From Brachybacterium squillarum M-6-3 (lineage in GTDB: Bacteria; Actinomycetota; Actinomycetes; Actinomycetales; Dermabacteraceae): a DNA stretch of 64,000 bases. Shown one piece after another: positions 28,394 to 37,789 of the stretch. The translations under genes were made by a program, and so were the position numbers. How positions within the stretch are numbered: position 1 is the stretch's first letter; every line of letters begins with the position of its first letter. The stretch covers positions 153,226-217,225 of the forward strand of contig NZ_AGBX01000008.1 in NCBI RefSeq assembly GCF_000225825.1, given 5' to 3'. Under the pieces are notes generated by a model, which saw nothing but the letters and a program-made list of their open reading frames with translations, ran no database searches and had not been told where the DNA came from.

Positions 28394-29097
28394 CGTCCGA
28401 GCGCGCTCTTGGGGGCGGTGGGCTTGGCCGCGTCGGGCTCGCGCAGGTACAGCGGCGCGGTGTCGGTGAGGTCCTCACCGCGGGCGGCGGCCGCGTGGGC
28501 GGCGAGGATCAGGTGACCGGCGTCGGCGTGCACCGGGGCGGCGCTCGCGGGCAGCAGTTCCGGGTACAGGGCGGCGCCGGAGCCGGCCAGCAGGTCCGCG
28601 GCGCTGAGCTCGGCGGCGACCGCGGCGGGGGCGTCGACGGCCGGTCCGGCGGTGCGCTCCAGGCCGCCGTCGGCGGTGCGGGCGTAGCGGGCGTGGTAGA
28701 CCTCGCGGCGGCGGGCGTCGAGGGCCACGGCGACCGTGCCGACCGCCGCGGGCTCCTCCGCCTCGGCCAGCGCCTGGAGGGCGAGGGCGTCCAGGGAGCA
28801 GACGCCCACCAGCGGGACGCCGAGCACGGCGGCGATCGTGCGGCCGACGACGAGTCCCACCCGCAGGCCGGTGAAGGGACCCGGGCCGCGACCGACGACG
28901 ATCCCGGTGAGCTGGTCCCGGCGGGCGCCGGCATCGTCCATCACCGCCTCGACGAGCGCGAGCAGCACCTCGTCGTGGTGGCGGGCGCGCTCATCGGCGC
29001 GGCGGGCGATCACCCGCGGCGGGGTGGCCGGGTCGTCCAGGGTGCCCTCGGCGAGGGCGACGGAGACGGCGCCGGAGGTGTCGATCCCGAGCAGCAT
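28390..29097 (-). CDS. tsaB: tRNA threonylcarbamoyladenosine biosynthesis protein TsaB
   Basis: TsaB is a non-catalytic scaffold that joins TsaD and TsaE in making the t6A37 modification of ANN-decoding tRNAs. The protein has 235 residues of ASKHA fold: MLLGIDTSGAVSVAL at the start and IVVGRGPGPFTGLRVGLVVGRTIAAVLGVPLVGVCSLDAL as the hallmark. The ATG overlaps the tsaE stop by one base (TGATG). Both neighbours are translationally linked. Confidence 0.95.
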   Translation of the reverse strand: MLLGIDTSGAVSVALAEGTLDDPATPPRVIARRADERARHHDEVLLALVEAVMDDAGARRDQLTGIVVGRGPGPFTGLRVGLVVGRTIAAVLGVPLVGVCSLDALALQALAEAEEPAAVGTVAVALDARRREVYHARYARTADGGLERTAGPAVDAPAAVAAELSAADLLAGSGAALYPELLPASAAPVHADAGHLILAAHAAAARGEDLTDTAPLYLREPDAAKPTAPKSALGR

Positions 29098-29660
29098 CAG
29101 CGGGTCTCCTCGTCGGAAGCGGGGTGGTCGGCGGACTCCTCCGCCACGGGGGCGTGCTCGGCCAGCGCGTCCCGCAGGGCGGCGCGGGCGGCCTCGTCCC
29201 AGCGAGGGCCCACGGGGGTCAGGCGGAGGGTGCGGGGCTCCTCGGGGTCCTCCGGGTCGCCGCCGCTCTCGGGGCGCTCCAGCTCGACGAGCAGCCAGGA
29301 GTCGCTGAGGTGCTCGACCACGTCGCGGCCCCATTCGACGACGGTCACGGCGGCGTCCAGCTCCGCCTCGAGGTCGAGGTCGTCGATGTCCCCGCCGCCG
29401 CCGAGGCGGTAGGCGTCCACGTGGACGAGCGAGGGCCCGCCGCGCAGGGAGGGATGGACCCGGGAGATCACGAAGGTCGGGGAGGCGACGGGGCCGCGCA
29501 CGTCGAGCGCCGCGCCGAGTCCCTGGGTGAAGGTGGTCTTCCCCGCGCCGAGGGGGCCGTCGAGCACGAGCAGGTCCCCGGCGCGCAGCACGGCGGCGAG
29601 AGCCACGGCGACGCGACGGGTGCCCTCGGCGGTGGCGGTGTCGATCCGGAGGGTGCTCAT
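29097..29660 (-). CDS. tsaE: tRNA threonylcarbamoyladenosine biosynthesis ATPase TsaE
   Basis: TsaE is the P-loop ATPase that drives turnover of the TsaBD complex. The protein has 187 residues. Walker A DGPLGAGKTTFTQGLG lies at about 34-49, SPTFVISRVHP is the switch region and VHVDAYRLGG the Walker B-like segment. EWGRDVVEHL is typical. The C-terminal 35 residues are acidic and longer than usual. The ATG overlaps the alr stop by 4 bases. Confidence 0.94.
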   Translation of the reverse strand: MSTLRIDTATAEGTRRVAVALAAVLRAGDLLVLDGPLGAGKTTFTQGLGAALDVRGPVASPTFVISRVHPSLRGGPSLVHVDAYRLGGGGDIDDLDLEAELDAAVTVVEWGRDVVEHLSDSWLLVELERPESGGDPEDPEEPRTLRLTPVGPRWDEAARAALRDALAEHAPVAEESADHPASDEETR

Positions 29661-30829
29661 GCCAGCACCTCGCGGGCCACGCGGCCGGAGACGGAGGTGA
29701 GGACCTCGTAGGGGATGGTGTCCCCGGCGCGGGCCCAGTCCTCGGCGGTGGGGGCGACGGGGTCGGTGGGGGCGCCGCCGGCATCGCCGAACAGCACCAC
29801 CTCGTCGCCGGGACGGGCGGTGGTGCCCGGGCCGAGGTCCACGACGATCTGGTCCATGGAGATGCGGCCGACCTGCGGGGCCAGGCGGTCCCCGGCCTCG
29901 GTGCGCACGATCACCTCGACGCCGCCGCTGGCGGCGCGGTGCAGGCCGTCGGCGTAGCCGATGGGGACCAGGCCGAGGGTGGTGTCGCGGGAGGTGCGGT
30001 GGGTGCGGCCGTAGCCGACGCTGGCGCCGGCGGGCACGTCCTTGACCATCGCCAGGCGGCTGGTGAGGGTGAGGGCGGGCCGCAGCGGGGTGTCGGTGGG
30101 CACCGGCGCGTAGCCGTACAGGGCGATGCCGGGTCGGACGATGTCGCGGTGCAGGTCGGGCCGGGACAGCAGCGCGGCGGAGTTCGCGAGGTGCTGCAGC
30201 GGGATCGGGCCGGCCTCCTCGGCGAGCTCCTCGCAGGCGGCGTCGAAGATCTCGACCTGTTCGTCGGTGGCGGGGTCCTCGGGGTCGTCGGCGCTGGTGA
30301 GGTGCGTCCAGGCGGCGCCGAGGCTGAGGAAGTCGTCGGCCAGGATCGAGGCGCCCATCTCACGCAGGCGCTCGCGGCGCACGCCGCCGCGGCCCATGCC
30401 GGTGTCGATCTTGACGTGCACGCGGGCGCGGCGGTCGGCCTGCCGGGCGGCCTCGGAGACCAGGGCCAGCATCTCCGGGGAGCCGACGGCCACGTTGATC
30501 CCGGCGCGCAGGGCCTCGGGGAGGATGCTGCGCGCGGTGTGCGGCTCGTACAGCCAGGTGAGGATGGAGACGTCCAGGCCGGCGCGGGAGAGGGCGAGGG
30601 CGCTGGCGGGGTGGGCGGCGCCGAGCCAGGTGGCCCCGCCCTCGAGGGCGGCGCGGGCGGCGGTGAGCATGCCGTGGCCGTAGCCGTCGGCCTTCACCAC
30701 GGCCATCAGGGCGGTCTGCTCCTCGAGCAGGCCGGTCAGGGCCCGGGTGTTCTGGGTGATCGCGGAGGGGTCCACCAGGGCACGGTTGGGCACGTGCCGG
30801 GGGTCCTCCGCCGGGATCGGGATGGTCAT
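29657..30829 (-). CDS. alr: Alanine racemase
   Basis: This PLP enzyme interconverts L- and D-alanine for peptidoglycan. The protein has 390 residues. The PLP lysine is K46 in AVVKADGYGHG, and the opposing catalytic tyrosine should lie in the segment VGYGRTHRTS. The C-terminal beta domain carries GRISMDQIVVDLG. The ATG follows AAGGAG at about 4 nt. The start overlaps the nnr stop and the end overlaps the tsaE start, each by 4 bases. Confidence 0.95.
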   Translation of the reverse strand: MTIPIPAEDPRHVPNRALVDPSAITQNTRALTGLLEEQTALMAVVKADGYGHGMLTAARAALEGGATWLGAAHPASALALSRAGLDVSILTWLYEPHTARSILPEALRAGINVAVGSPEMLALVSEAARQADRRARVHVKIDTGMGRGGVRRERLREMGASILADDFLSLGAAWTHLTSADDPEDPATDEQVEIFDAACEELAEEAGPIPLQHLANSAALLSRPDLHRDIVRPGIALYGYAPVPTDTPLRPALTLTSRLAMVKDVPAGASVGYGRTHRTSRDTTLGLVPIGYADGLHRAASGGVEVIVRTEAGDRLAPQVGRISMDQIVVDLGPGTTARPGDEVVLFGDAGGAPTDPVAPTAEDWARAGDTIPYEVLTSVSGRVAREVLA

Positions 30830-32403
30830 CGGGCTCCTTGGGTCGTCTCCGGGCCGCCCGCCAGGATAGCGGCGAGCACGCCGGGCAGGTGCTCGGCGAC
30901 CTCCAGAGCGACGAGCGGCACCCGTCCGCCGTGGGAGGCGTCACGCCCGGCGCGGCCGTGCAGCAGGGCCGCGCCGGCCGCCGCCTCGGGGGCGGGCAGG
31001 CCGGCGGCGAGCAGCGTGCCGAGGATCCCGGCGAGCACGTCGCCGGTGCCGGCGGTGGCGAGGTAGGAGGTGGCGTCGTCCTGGGCGAGCAGGGGGCCGC
31101 CGTCGCGCGGGGCGATGACGGTGACGGCGCCCTTCAACAGGACGGTGGCGCCGAGGGCGGTGGCGAGCGCCCGGGCGAGCTCGGGGCCGGGCAGCTCGGG
31201 GTCCAGGCCCAGGCGGGCGGCGAGGCGCTCGGCCTCGCCGCGGTGCGGGGTGAGGACCACCTCGGCGGGCCCGGAGTCGAGGCGGTCGCCCGGGGCGAGG
31301 GCGCCGAGGGCCCCGGCGTCGAGCACGGCGGCGCGCAGGTCTTGCGGGGCGGGGACGTCGCCCCGCAGGACGGCGAGCCCGGCGGCGATGCGGGGGTCCT
31401 CGGGGGCCAGCCCCGGGCCGATCACGAGGGCGTGGCTGCGGCCGGCCCCGGCGATGTCCACGCTCTCCGCCGCTCCCTGGTCGGGAGCGGGCTCGTCGGG
31501 AGCGGGGTGACCGACGACCTCGGGGCGGCGGCCGAGCACCAGGGTGCGCACGGCCTCGGGGGCGAGCAGGCGCACCATCCCGGCGCCGGCGCGGGCGGCC
31601 CCGGAGGCGGCGAGCACGGCGGCGCCCGGGTAGGGGGCGGAACCGGCCAGCAGCGCGACCACGCCGCGGCTGTACTTGGAGTCCTCGCGGCCGGGCCGGG
31701 GCCAGGCGGTCGCCACGTCGGCGTCCTCGAGGCGCAGCACGTCGCGGTCGGTGGCGGCGAGGTGCGGGCCGAGGCCGAGGTCCACGGGGACGACGTCCCC
31801 GGCCAGGTGGCTGCCCTCTCCGAGCAGCAGCCCGGCCTTGACCGCCCCGAAGGTGACGGTGACGACGGCGGGTAGCACCGCGGGGGCGGCCTGCCCGGTG
31901 GTGGCGTCCACGAAGCTCGGCAGGTCCACGGCGATCACGGGCAGGCCGGAACCGCGCACGGCCTCCAGCACGGGGGCGAGGTGCTCGGGCACGCGGGGGC
32001 GGCCGCCGAGGCCGAGGATCGCGTCGAGCAAGAGGTCGGTGCGGGCCAGCTCCTCCCCCGTCGTCGCGGCGTCCAGCGCGGAGAGCGGGGTGACGGTCCC
32101 CCCGGCGGCGCGCAGCGCGGCGGCGCCCTCCTCGTGCAGGTTCTCGGCGAGGGCCCAGGCGCGCGCGTCGAGGCCCGCCTCGCGGAGCATCGCGGCGGCG
32201 TGCAGTCCGTCGCCGCCGTTGCTGCCGGCCCCGGCCAGGACCAGCACCCGCGGGGCCTGCCCGCCGGCCCGGCGGGTGGCGTCGAGGCGGCGGCGCACCT
32301 GCTCGGCGAGCGCGGCGGCGGCCCGTCGCATCAACGGCTGCCCCGCCTCCAGCAGGGGGAGCTCGGCCTCGCGCACGGCGCCGGCCGGGTACCCGCGGAT
32401 CAT
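30826..32403 (-). CDS. nnr: Bifunctional NAD(P)H-hydrate epimerase / ADP-dependent NAD(P)H-hydrate dehydratase
   Basis: The enzyme repairs damaged NADHX and NADPHX: the N-terminal YjeF domain interconverts epimers and the C-terminal kinase-like domain dehydrates the S form using ADP. The protein has 525 residues. The epimerase half (about 1-230) has LAGAGSNGGDGLHAAAML, and the dehydratase half (about 240-510) has KYSRGVVALLAGSAPYPGAAVLAA, VLTPHRGEAERLA and the ribokinase-like TAGTGDVLAGILG. It overlaps acpS and alr by 4 bases at either end. Confidence 0.94.
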   Translation of the reverse strand: MIRGYPAGAVREAELPLLEAGQPLMRRAAAALAEQVRRRLDATRRAGGQAPRVLVLAGAGSNGGDGLHAAAMLREAGLDARAWALAENLHEEGAAALRAAGGTVTPLSALDAATTGEELARTDLLLDAILGLGGRPRVPEHLAPVLEAVRGSGLPVIAVDLPSFVDATTGQAAPAVLPAVVTVTFGAVKAGLLLGEGSHLAGDVVPVDLGLGPHLAATDRDVLRLEDADVATAWPRPGREDSKYSRGVVALLAGSAPYPGAAVLAASGAARAGAGMVRLLAPEAVRTLVLGRRPEVVGHPAPDEPAPDQGAAESVDIAGAGRSHALVIGPGLAPEDPRIAAGLAVLRGDVPAPQDLRAAVLDAGALGALAPGDRLDSGPAEVVLTPHRGEAERLAARLGLDPELPGPELARALATALGATVLLKGAVTVIAPRDGGPLLAQDDATSYLATAGTGDVLAGILGTLLAAGLPAPEAAAGAALLHGRAGRDASHGGRVPLVALEVAEHLPGVLAAILAGGPETTQGAR

Positions 32404-32891
32404 GCCGCTCCCCCGACCGTGCCGCCGGCGGGGTCGCCGCGCAGGGCGCCGCCGTCGCGCTCGGCGACCACGATCGCGGTGGCCACGTCGCCGTCGTGGG
32501 ACAGGGAGAGGTGCAGGTGGGTGACGCCGAGGCGCTCGGCCGCGGCGAGGGTGGCGCCGCACAGCACCAGGTAGGGACGGCGCTCGGCGGTGCGGTGCAC
32601 GGTGACGTCCTGCCAGGAGAAGTCGCCGGGCTGGCCGAGGGCCTTGCCGACCGCTTCCTTGGCGGCCACCCGGGCGGCGCGGGAGGCGTCGGAGAGCTCC
32701 CGCTCCTCGGGGGCGAAGAGCCGTTCGGCGAGCGCGGGCGTGCGCTCGATCATGGCGCGCAGCCGCTCGATGCCGGCCACGTCGATGCCGACGCCGACCA
32801 CGCGGCCGTCCTCCCGCGGCGGAAAGGCGCGGGCGAGGTCCCCGGGAGCGGGGGCCGCGGGCATCGGGTCGGGGTCTGAGCTGGTCCTCAC
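32400..32891 (-). CDS. acpS: Holo-[acyl-carrier-protein] synthase AcpS
   Basis: AcpS moves 4'-phosphopantetheine from CoA to acyl carrier protein. The protein has 163 residues. The trimeric AcpS core reads VVGVGIDVAGIERLRAMI (Mg-binding Asp), LFAPEEREL, ARVAAKEAVGKALG (second acidic ligand) and HLHLSLSHDGDVATAIVV. About 30 N-terminal residues and a Gly-rich tail exceed the usual length. The GTG at 32891 is taken as start, but a later ATG (32864) or GTG before the core is possible. It leads the overlapping chain to rimI and is separated from glmS by a strong terminator. Confidence 0.92.
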   Translation of the reverse strand: MRTSSDPDPMPAAPAPGDLARAFPPREDGRVVGVGIDVAGIERLRAMIERTPALAERLFAPEERELSDASRAARVAAKEAVGKALGQPGDFSWQDVTVHRTAERRPYLVLCGATLAAAERLGVTHLHLSLSHDGDVATAIVVAERDGGALRGDPAGGTVGGAA

Positions 32892-32937
32892 CCCGGCAGT
32901 GTCTCACCGGCGCCTGCGGGCGTGCAGGCTGCGTGAA

Positions 32938-32979
32938 CGAGGACGGGGCGCCGGGGTGGTCCCCGGCGCCCCGTCCTCG
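32938..32979 (-). terminator. Terminator after glmS
   Basis: A perfect 19-bp stem (CGAGGACGGGGCGCCGGGG and its complement) with loop TGGT lies about 23 bases beyond the glmS stop. It separates glmS from the acpS-rimI unit, which then needs its own promoter in the short gap to 32891. Confidence 0.85.
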
Positions 32980-33001
32980 TGGTCGACGGCTCAGTGGCCG
33001 C

Positions 33002-34870
33002 TCACTCCACGGTGACGGACTTGGCGAGGTTGCGGGGCTGGTCCACGTCCAGGCCCTTCGCGGTCGCCAGCTCGCAGGAGAAGATCTGCAGCGGGATGAT
33101 CGTCAGCAGCGGAGCGAACAGGGTGCGGGTGCGGGGCACGCGCAGCACCACGTCCGAGTAGGGCAGCACGTCGTCGTCGCCGTCCTCGGCGATCACCAGG
33201 GTGCGGGCGCCGCGGGCGCGGATCTCCTGGATGTTGGAGACCACCTTCGAGTGCAGGGAATCGCGGCCCCGCGGGGAGGGCACGATGACGAACACCGGCT
33301 GCCCCTCCTCGACCAGGGCGATCGGGCCGTGCTTGAGCTCACCGGCGGCGAAGCCCTCGGCGTGGATGTAGGCGATCTCCTTGAGCTTGAGCGCGCCCTC
33401 CATCGCGGTGGGGTAGCCGACGTGGCGGCCCAGGAACAGCACCGAGGCGGCGTCCTTCATGGAGCGGGCCAGCTCCTCCACCTCGGCGGCGCCGTCCAGC
33501 ACGGTCTGCACGTGGGTGGGCAGCTGCTCGAGGTCCTCCATCAGGGCGGCGATCTCGTCGGGGAAGAGGTTGCCGCGCACCTGCGCGAGGTACAGGCCCA
33601 GCAGGTAGCAGGCGGTGATCTGGCCGAGGTAGGCCTTGGTGGAGGCCACGGCGATCTCGGGGCCGACGTGCAGGTACAGCGCGGCGTCGGCCTCGCGGGG
33701 GATGGTGGAGCCGTGGGTGTTGCAGATCGCGACCACCTTGGCGCCCTGCTCCTGGGCGTGGCGCATGGCCATCAGGGTGTCCATGGTCTCGCCGGACTGG
33801 GAGATGGCGACCACCAGGGTCTTCTCGGTGACGACGGGGTCGCGGTAGCGGAACTCGTGGGCCAGCTCGACCTCGGTGGGGATGCGGCACCAGTGCTCGA
33901 TGGCGTACTTGGCGACGCTGCCGGCGTTGGCGGCGGTGCCGCAGGCGACCACGACGATTTTGTCGACGCTGCGCAGCACGGACTCGTCGATGCTCATCTC
34001 GTCCAGGTGCAGCGCACCGGAGTCGATGCGGCCCAGCAGGGTGTCCGCGACGGCGGTGGCCTGCTCGTGGATCTCCTTGGCCATGAAGGAGTCGTAGCCG
34101 CCCTTCTGCGCGGCGGCGACGTCCCACTCGATGGTGTAGCGCTTCTGCTCGGTGATCTCGGTGCCGGAGAAGTCGCTGATGACGACGTCGTCGGCGGTGA
34201 CGGTGACGATCTGGTCCTGGCCGACCTCGAGCGCCTCGCGGGTGTTGTCCACGAAGGCGGCGACGTCGGAGCCGAGGAAGTTCTCACCCTCGCCGAGGCC
34301 GACGACCAGCGGGGAGTTGCGGCGGGCGGCGACGACGCGATCGGGGGAAAGGCGGTGCACGGCCAGCAGGGTGAAGGCGCCCTCGAGCTGGTTCACGGCG
34401 GCGCGCATGGCGGTGGTGAGGTCCCCGGTCAGGGACATCTCGCGGGCCACCAGGTGCGCGGCGACCTCGGAGTCGGTCTCGGAGCGGAAGACGAAGCCCT
34501 CGGACTCCAGCTCGGCGCGCAGAGGGGCGAAGTTCTCGATGATGCCGTTGTGGACCAGGGCGAGCTCGTCGTCCTTGCCGCCGAGGTGGGGGTGGGCGTT
34601 TCCGTCGGTGGGGGCGCCGTGGGTGGCCCAGCGGGTGTGGCCGATGGCCACGGCGGAGGCGCTGACCTCCTCGCCGTCCAGGGCGTCGCGCAGGTTCTTG
34701 AGCTTGCCCTCCTTCTTGGCGATCCGGACGCCGTCGTCCTCGAGCACCGCGACGCCCGCGGAGTCGTATCCGCGGTACTCGAGGCGCGCGAGGCCCTGCA
34801 GGGCGACGTCGACGGGACGGGTCGAGAGGTTGGAGGGGCGCTGGCCCACGTATCCGACGATTCCACACAT
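33002..34870 (-). CDS. glmS: Glutamine-fructose-6-phosphate aminotransferase (isomerizing)
   Basis: GlmS makes glucosamine-6-phosphate, the first step toward UDP-GlcNAc for the cell wall. The protein has 622 residues. Cys2 of MCGIVGYVG is the glutaminase nucleophile, with GHTRWATHGAPTDGNAHPH and HNGIIENF in the class II amidotransferase domain (1-220). Two SIS sugar-isomerase domains follow (about 300-440 and 470-610; SQSGETMDTLMAM, CNTHGSTIPREAD). It ends in the DQPRNLAKSVTVE signature. I see no glmS-type ribozyme upstream. Confidence 0.97.
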   Translation of the reverse strand: MCGIVGYVGQRPSNLSTRPVDVALQGLARLEYRGYDSAGVAVLEDDGVRIAKKEGKLKNLRDALDGEEVSASAVAIGHTRWATHGAPTDGNAHPHLGGKDDELALVHNGIIENFAPLRAELESEGFVFRSETDSEVAAHLVAREMSLTGDLTTAMRAAVNQLEGAFTLLAVHRLSPDRVVAARRNSPLVVGLGEGENFLGSDVAAFVDNTREALEVGQDQIVTVTADDVVISDFSGTEITEQKRYTIEWDVAAAQKGGYDSFMAKEIHEQATAVADTLLGRIDSGALHLDEMSIDESVLRSVDKIVVVACGTAANAGSVAKYAIEHWCRIPTEVELAHEFRYRDPVVTEKTLVVAISQSGETMDTLMAMRHAQEQGAKVVAICNTHGSTIPREADAALYLHVGPEIAVASTKAYLGQITACYLLGLYLAQVRGNLFPDEIAALMEDLEQLPTHVQTVLDGAAEVEELARSMKDAASVLFLGRHVGYPTAMEGALKLKEIAYIHAEGFAAGELKHGPIALVEEGQPVFVIVPSPRGRDSLHSKVVSNIQEIRARGARTLVIAEDGDDDVLPYSDVVLRVPRTRTLFAPLLTIIPLQIFSCELATAKGLDVDQPRNLAKSVTVE

Positions 34871-35085
34871 GCTCCCGACCGTAGCGTCCGGACCCCCCTC
34901 CGACCAGCACGAAGGCCTCGCGGCGGCGAGTCGTGGCTCACGTCCCCGGGGGCACGTGAGCGCTCCTGACGGATCGCGCAGGGGCCCCGTCAGCATCGGT
35001 CAGGCACCCCGATCGGCACCCTCGGAGCGGCGACGCGGCGTGTGAACCGTCCGGATCGGATCGCCGGACCTGGAACAATCGCGGC

Positions 35086-36084
35086 ATGAGCCTCGCCGCG
35101 GAGCCCTCCCCCGCCTCACCCACCTCCGCCCCCTCCCCCGGCGCCCCCGCCTCCGTCTCCCCCTTCGCGGAGATCCCGCGGGCGGACTGGGAGCGGCTGG
35201 CCGGGCAGACGCCGCTGCCGCTCACCGAGGAGGAGGTGGGGCGCCTGCAGGGCCTCGGGGACCGGCTGGACCTGCGCGAGGTCGATGCGGTCTACCGCCC
35301 CATCTCGCGACTGCTGAACATCCAGGTGGGGGCCGCACAGGCGCTGCGCCGCTCCCGCGGGGACTTCCTGCACCAGCCGCAGCAGGCCACCCCCTACGTG
35401 ATCGCGGTGGCCGGCTCGGTGGCGGTGGGCAAGTCCACCACCGCCCGCGTGCTGCGGGAGCTGATGGCCCGCTGGCCCGACACCCCACGGGTGCAGCTGG
35501 TGACGACCGACGGCTTCCTGCTGCCCAACGCGGAGCTGGAGCGGCGCGGCATCATGCACCGCAAGGGCTTCCCGGAGAGCTACGACCGGCGGCGGCTGCT
35601 GCGCTTCGTCTCCGACGTGAAGGCCGGCATGACCCGGGTGGAGGCGCCGGTGTACTCGCACCTCACCTACGACATCGTCACCGAGGAGCGGGTGGTGGTC
35701 GAGCAGCCCGACGTGCTGATCCTGGAGGGGCTGAACGTGCTGCAGCCCGCGCATCCGCGCCGTGACGGCCGGGTCGGGGTGGCCGTCTCCGACTTCTTCG
35801 ACTTCTCCGTGTACGTCGACGCGCGCCCCGAGGACGTGCGCCGCTGGTATGTGGACCGCTTCCTGGCGCTGCGGCGCACGGCCTTCACCGATCCGCGCTC
35901 CTACTTCCGCCGCTACGCGGAGCTGGACGACGAGCAGGCGCGGGAGACGGCACTGTCCATCTGGCAGCGCATCAACGGCCCGAACCTCTCGGAGAACGTG
36001 CTGCCCACCCGCGGCCGCGCCGACCTGGTGCTGCGCAAGGACGGCCGCCACCGCGTCGACAGCGTGCTGCTGCGCAAGGTCTGA
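35086..36084 (+). CDS. coaA: Type I pantothenate kinase
   Basis: CoaA phosphorylates pantothenate, the committed step to CoA. The protein has 332 residues. The P-loop GSVAVGKST lies at 110-118, [10 protein letters not shown] carries a catalytic aspartate, and [29 protein letters not shown] and EGLNVLQ match the E. coli-type enzyme that CoA feedback-inhibits. A Pro/Ser-rich start of about 25 residues is extra. It is divergent from glmS and converges with glmM over a long inverted repeat. Confidence 0.96.
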   Translation: MSLAAEPSPASPTSAPSPGAPASVSPFAEIPRADWERLAGQTPLPLTEEEVGRLQGLGDRLDLREVDAVYRPISRLLNIQVGAAQALRRSRGDFLHQPQQATPYVIAVAGSVAVGKSTTARVLRELMARWPDTPRVQLVTTDGFLLPNAELERRGIMHRKGFPESYDRRRLLRFVSDVKAGMTRVEAPVYSHLTYDIVTEERVVVEQPDVLILEGLNVLQPAHPRRDGRVGVAVSDFFDFSVYVDARPEDVRRWYVDRFLALRRTAFTDPRSYFRRYAELDDEQARETALSIWQRINGPNLSENVLPTRGRADLVLRKDGRHRVDSVLLRKV

Positions 36085-36171
36085 GCACCGCCCGGCTGCT
36101 CCTGCCCGACCAGCCGCGCCCTACCCGCCCGGTCGCATCCCCCTCCCTGGCCCCCTGCCCGCCCCCGGCGC

Positions 36172-36245
36172 GCTGAAGAAGGGACGCAGGTGCACCATGA
36201 CGGCCGAAAAGCGGCGTGAGGGTGCACCTGCGTCCCTTCTTCAGC
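36172..36245. repeat. Perfect 25-bp inverted repeat between coaA and glmM
   Basis: The arms 36172-36196 and 36221-36245 are perfect reverse complements of 25 bases (left arm begins GCTGAAGAAGGGACGCAGG) around a 24-nt centre. The arms are less GC-rich than nearby terminators and are flanked by about 90 and 58 non-coding bases. It may act as a two-way terminator for the convergent genes. Its length and large centre also fit a small palindromic repeat element. Confidence 0.8.
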
Positions 36246-36302
36246 AATGCCCGATGGAAAAGCACGGGAGAGGTGGGGCGGAGGGGAGCTCCGGCGTCCG
36301 GG

Positions 36303-37649
36303 TCAGAGGGCGAGGCGCTCCCGCACCACGGTGGCGAGGCGCTCGGCGACCTCCGCGGCCTCCTCGTCGGTGGGGGCCTCGACCATCACCCGCACCAGCG
36401 GCTCGGTGCCCGAGGGGCGCAGCACCACGCGGCCGGTCTCGCCCAGCTCCTCCTCGGCGGCCTCGACGGCGCGCAGCACCTCGTGGTCGATGGTGGCGCG
36501 GGCGCGGTCGACGCCGCGCACGTTGATCATGCACTGCGGCAGGCGGGTCATCACCTCGGCCAGCTCCCGGGCGGTGGAGCCGGTGGTGCGCATCCGCTGC
36601 AGCAGGTGCAGGGCGGTCAGCTCGCCGTCGCCCGTGGTGGCGTGCTCGGCGAGGATCACGTGGCCGGACTGCTCGCCGCCCAGGGAGAAGCCGCCCAGGT
36701 TCATCTCCTCCAGCACGTAGCGGTCGCCGACGGCGGTCTGGGACAGGCGGATGCCGCGCTGCTCCATCGCGAGCTTCAGCCCGAGGTTGCTCATCACGGT
36801 CACCACCAGGGTGTCCTCGTGCAGGGCGCCGCGCTCGTGGAGGTCCAGGGCGAGGATCGCCATCACCTGGTCGCCGTCGATCACCTCCCCGGCGGCGTCC
36901 ACGGCGAGGCAGCGGTCGGCGTCACCGTCGAAGGCCACGCCGATGTCGGCGCCGTGCTCGCGCACCGCGGCCTGCAGCGGCTCGAGGTGGGTGGAGCCGA
37001 CGCCGTCGTTGATGAGGCCGCCGTCGCGGCGGTCGCCGATCACGTGCACGGTCGCGCCGGCGCGGCGCAGCGCAGCGGGGCCGGTCTCGGCGGCGGCACC
37101 GTTGGCGCAGTCGGCGACGACGGTCAGGCCCTCCAGGGAGGTGTCCAGGGTGGAGACGAGGTGGTCGACGTAGGCCTCGATGGCCCCCTCGTAGGGGGTG
37201 ATGGTGCCGACCTCGGTGCCCTGCGGGCGGTCCCACTCCTCACCGAGGCGACGCTCGATGGCGTCCTCCACCTCGTCGGGCAGCTTGGTGCCGCCGCGGG
37301 CGAAGAACTTGATTCCGTTGTCGGGGGCGGGGTTGTGGGAGGCGGAGATCATCACGCCGAGGTCGGCCTCGGTGGACTGCACCAGGTGGGCGAGGCCCGG
37401 GGTGGGCAGGATCCCGGCGTCCAGCACGTCCACTCCGGCGGAGGCGAGCCCGGCGGCGACGGCGGCGCCGAGGAAGTCGCCGGAGGGGCGGGTGTCGCGG
37501 GCCAGGATCGCGCGGGGCCGGGTGCCGCCGAAGGCGCCGAGGGTGGCCAACACGTGCGCCGCGCCCACCGAGAGCTCGACCGCGAGCTCCGCGGTGATGT
37601 CGTCGTTGGCGCGTCCGCGGACGCCGTCGGTGCCGAACAGTCGGGCCAC
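36303..37649 (-). CDS. glmM: Phosphoglucosamine mutase
   Basis: GlmM converts glucosamine-6-phosphate to glucosamine-1-phosphate, the step after GlmS. The protein has 448 residues. The phosphorylated serine is S104 in [17 protein letters not shown], the metal loop is [11 protein letters not shown], the sugar loop GEQSGH and the phosphate loop [15 protein letters not shown]. The GTG at 37649 has AGGAG about 8 nt upstream. In many actinomycetes glmM follows rpsI directly, but here about 5.7 kb separate them. Confidence 0.97.
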   Translation of the reverse strand: MARLFGTDGVRGRANDDITAELAVELSVGAAHVLATLGAFGGTRPRAILARDTRPSGDFLGAAVAAGLASAGVDVLDAGILPTPGLAHLVQSTEADLGVMISASHNPAPDNGIKFFARGGTKLPDEVEDAIERRLGEEWDRPQGTEVGTITPYEGAIEAYVDHLVSTLDTSLEGLTVVADCANGAAAETGPAALRRAGATVHVIGDRRDGGLINDGVGSTHLEPLQAAVREHGADIGVAFDGDADRCLAVDAAGEVIDGDQVMAILALDLHERGALHEDTLVVTVMSNLGLKLAMEQRGIRLSQTAVGDRYVLEEMNLGGFSLGGEQSGHVILAEHATTGDGELTALHLLQRMRTTGSTARELAEVMTRLPQCMINVRGVDRARATIDHEVLRAVEAAEEELGETGRVVLRPSGTEPLVRVMVEAPTDEEAAEVAERLATVVRERLAL

Positions 37650-37679
37650 GGGTGTTCTCCTCGCATCGGGTGACAGGGG

Positions 37680-37716
37680 CCGCGCCCGCCCGCCGCGGGG
37701 CGGCGGGCGGGCGCGG
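37680..37716. repeat. Perfect 17-bp hairpin in the glmM/SNF2 divergent region
   Basis: CCGCGCCCGCCCGCCGC (37680-37696) and its complement at 37700-37716 surround GGG. It lies 31 bases upstream of the glmM start, where a promoter or leader would be, not at a gene end. Function unknown; it could affect glmM leader RNA or mark a rearrangement joint. Confidence 0.6.
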
Positions 37717-37789
37717 GTCTGCTGTGAGGCTACCCGCTGTCCCCGCCCGACCCGCCCAGTTCCGCCCCGCGCGGCGATACGTTAGAGGG

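Noticed and set aside
32933..34969. 678-codon frame antisense to glmS
   Set aside because: It is the shadow of the fully recognisable glmS.
34871..35085. glmS ribozyme upstream of glmS
   Set aside because: The region is short, GC-rich, shared with divergent coaA and shows no matching core; the ribozyme is also typical of Firmicutes.
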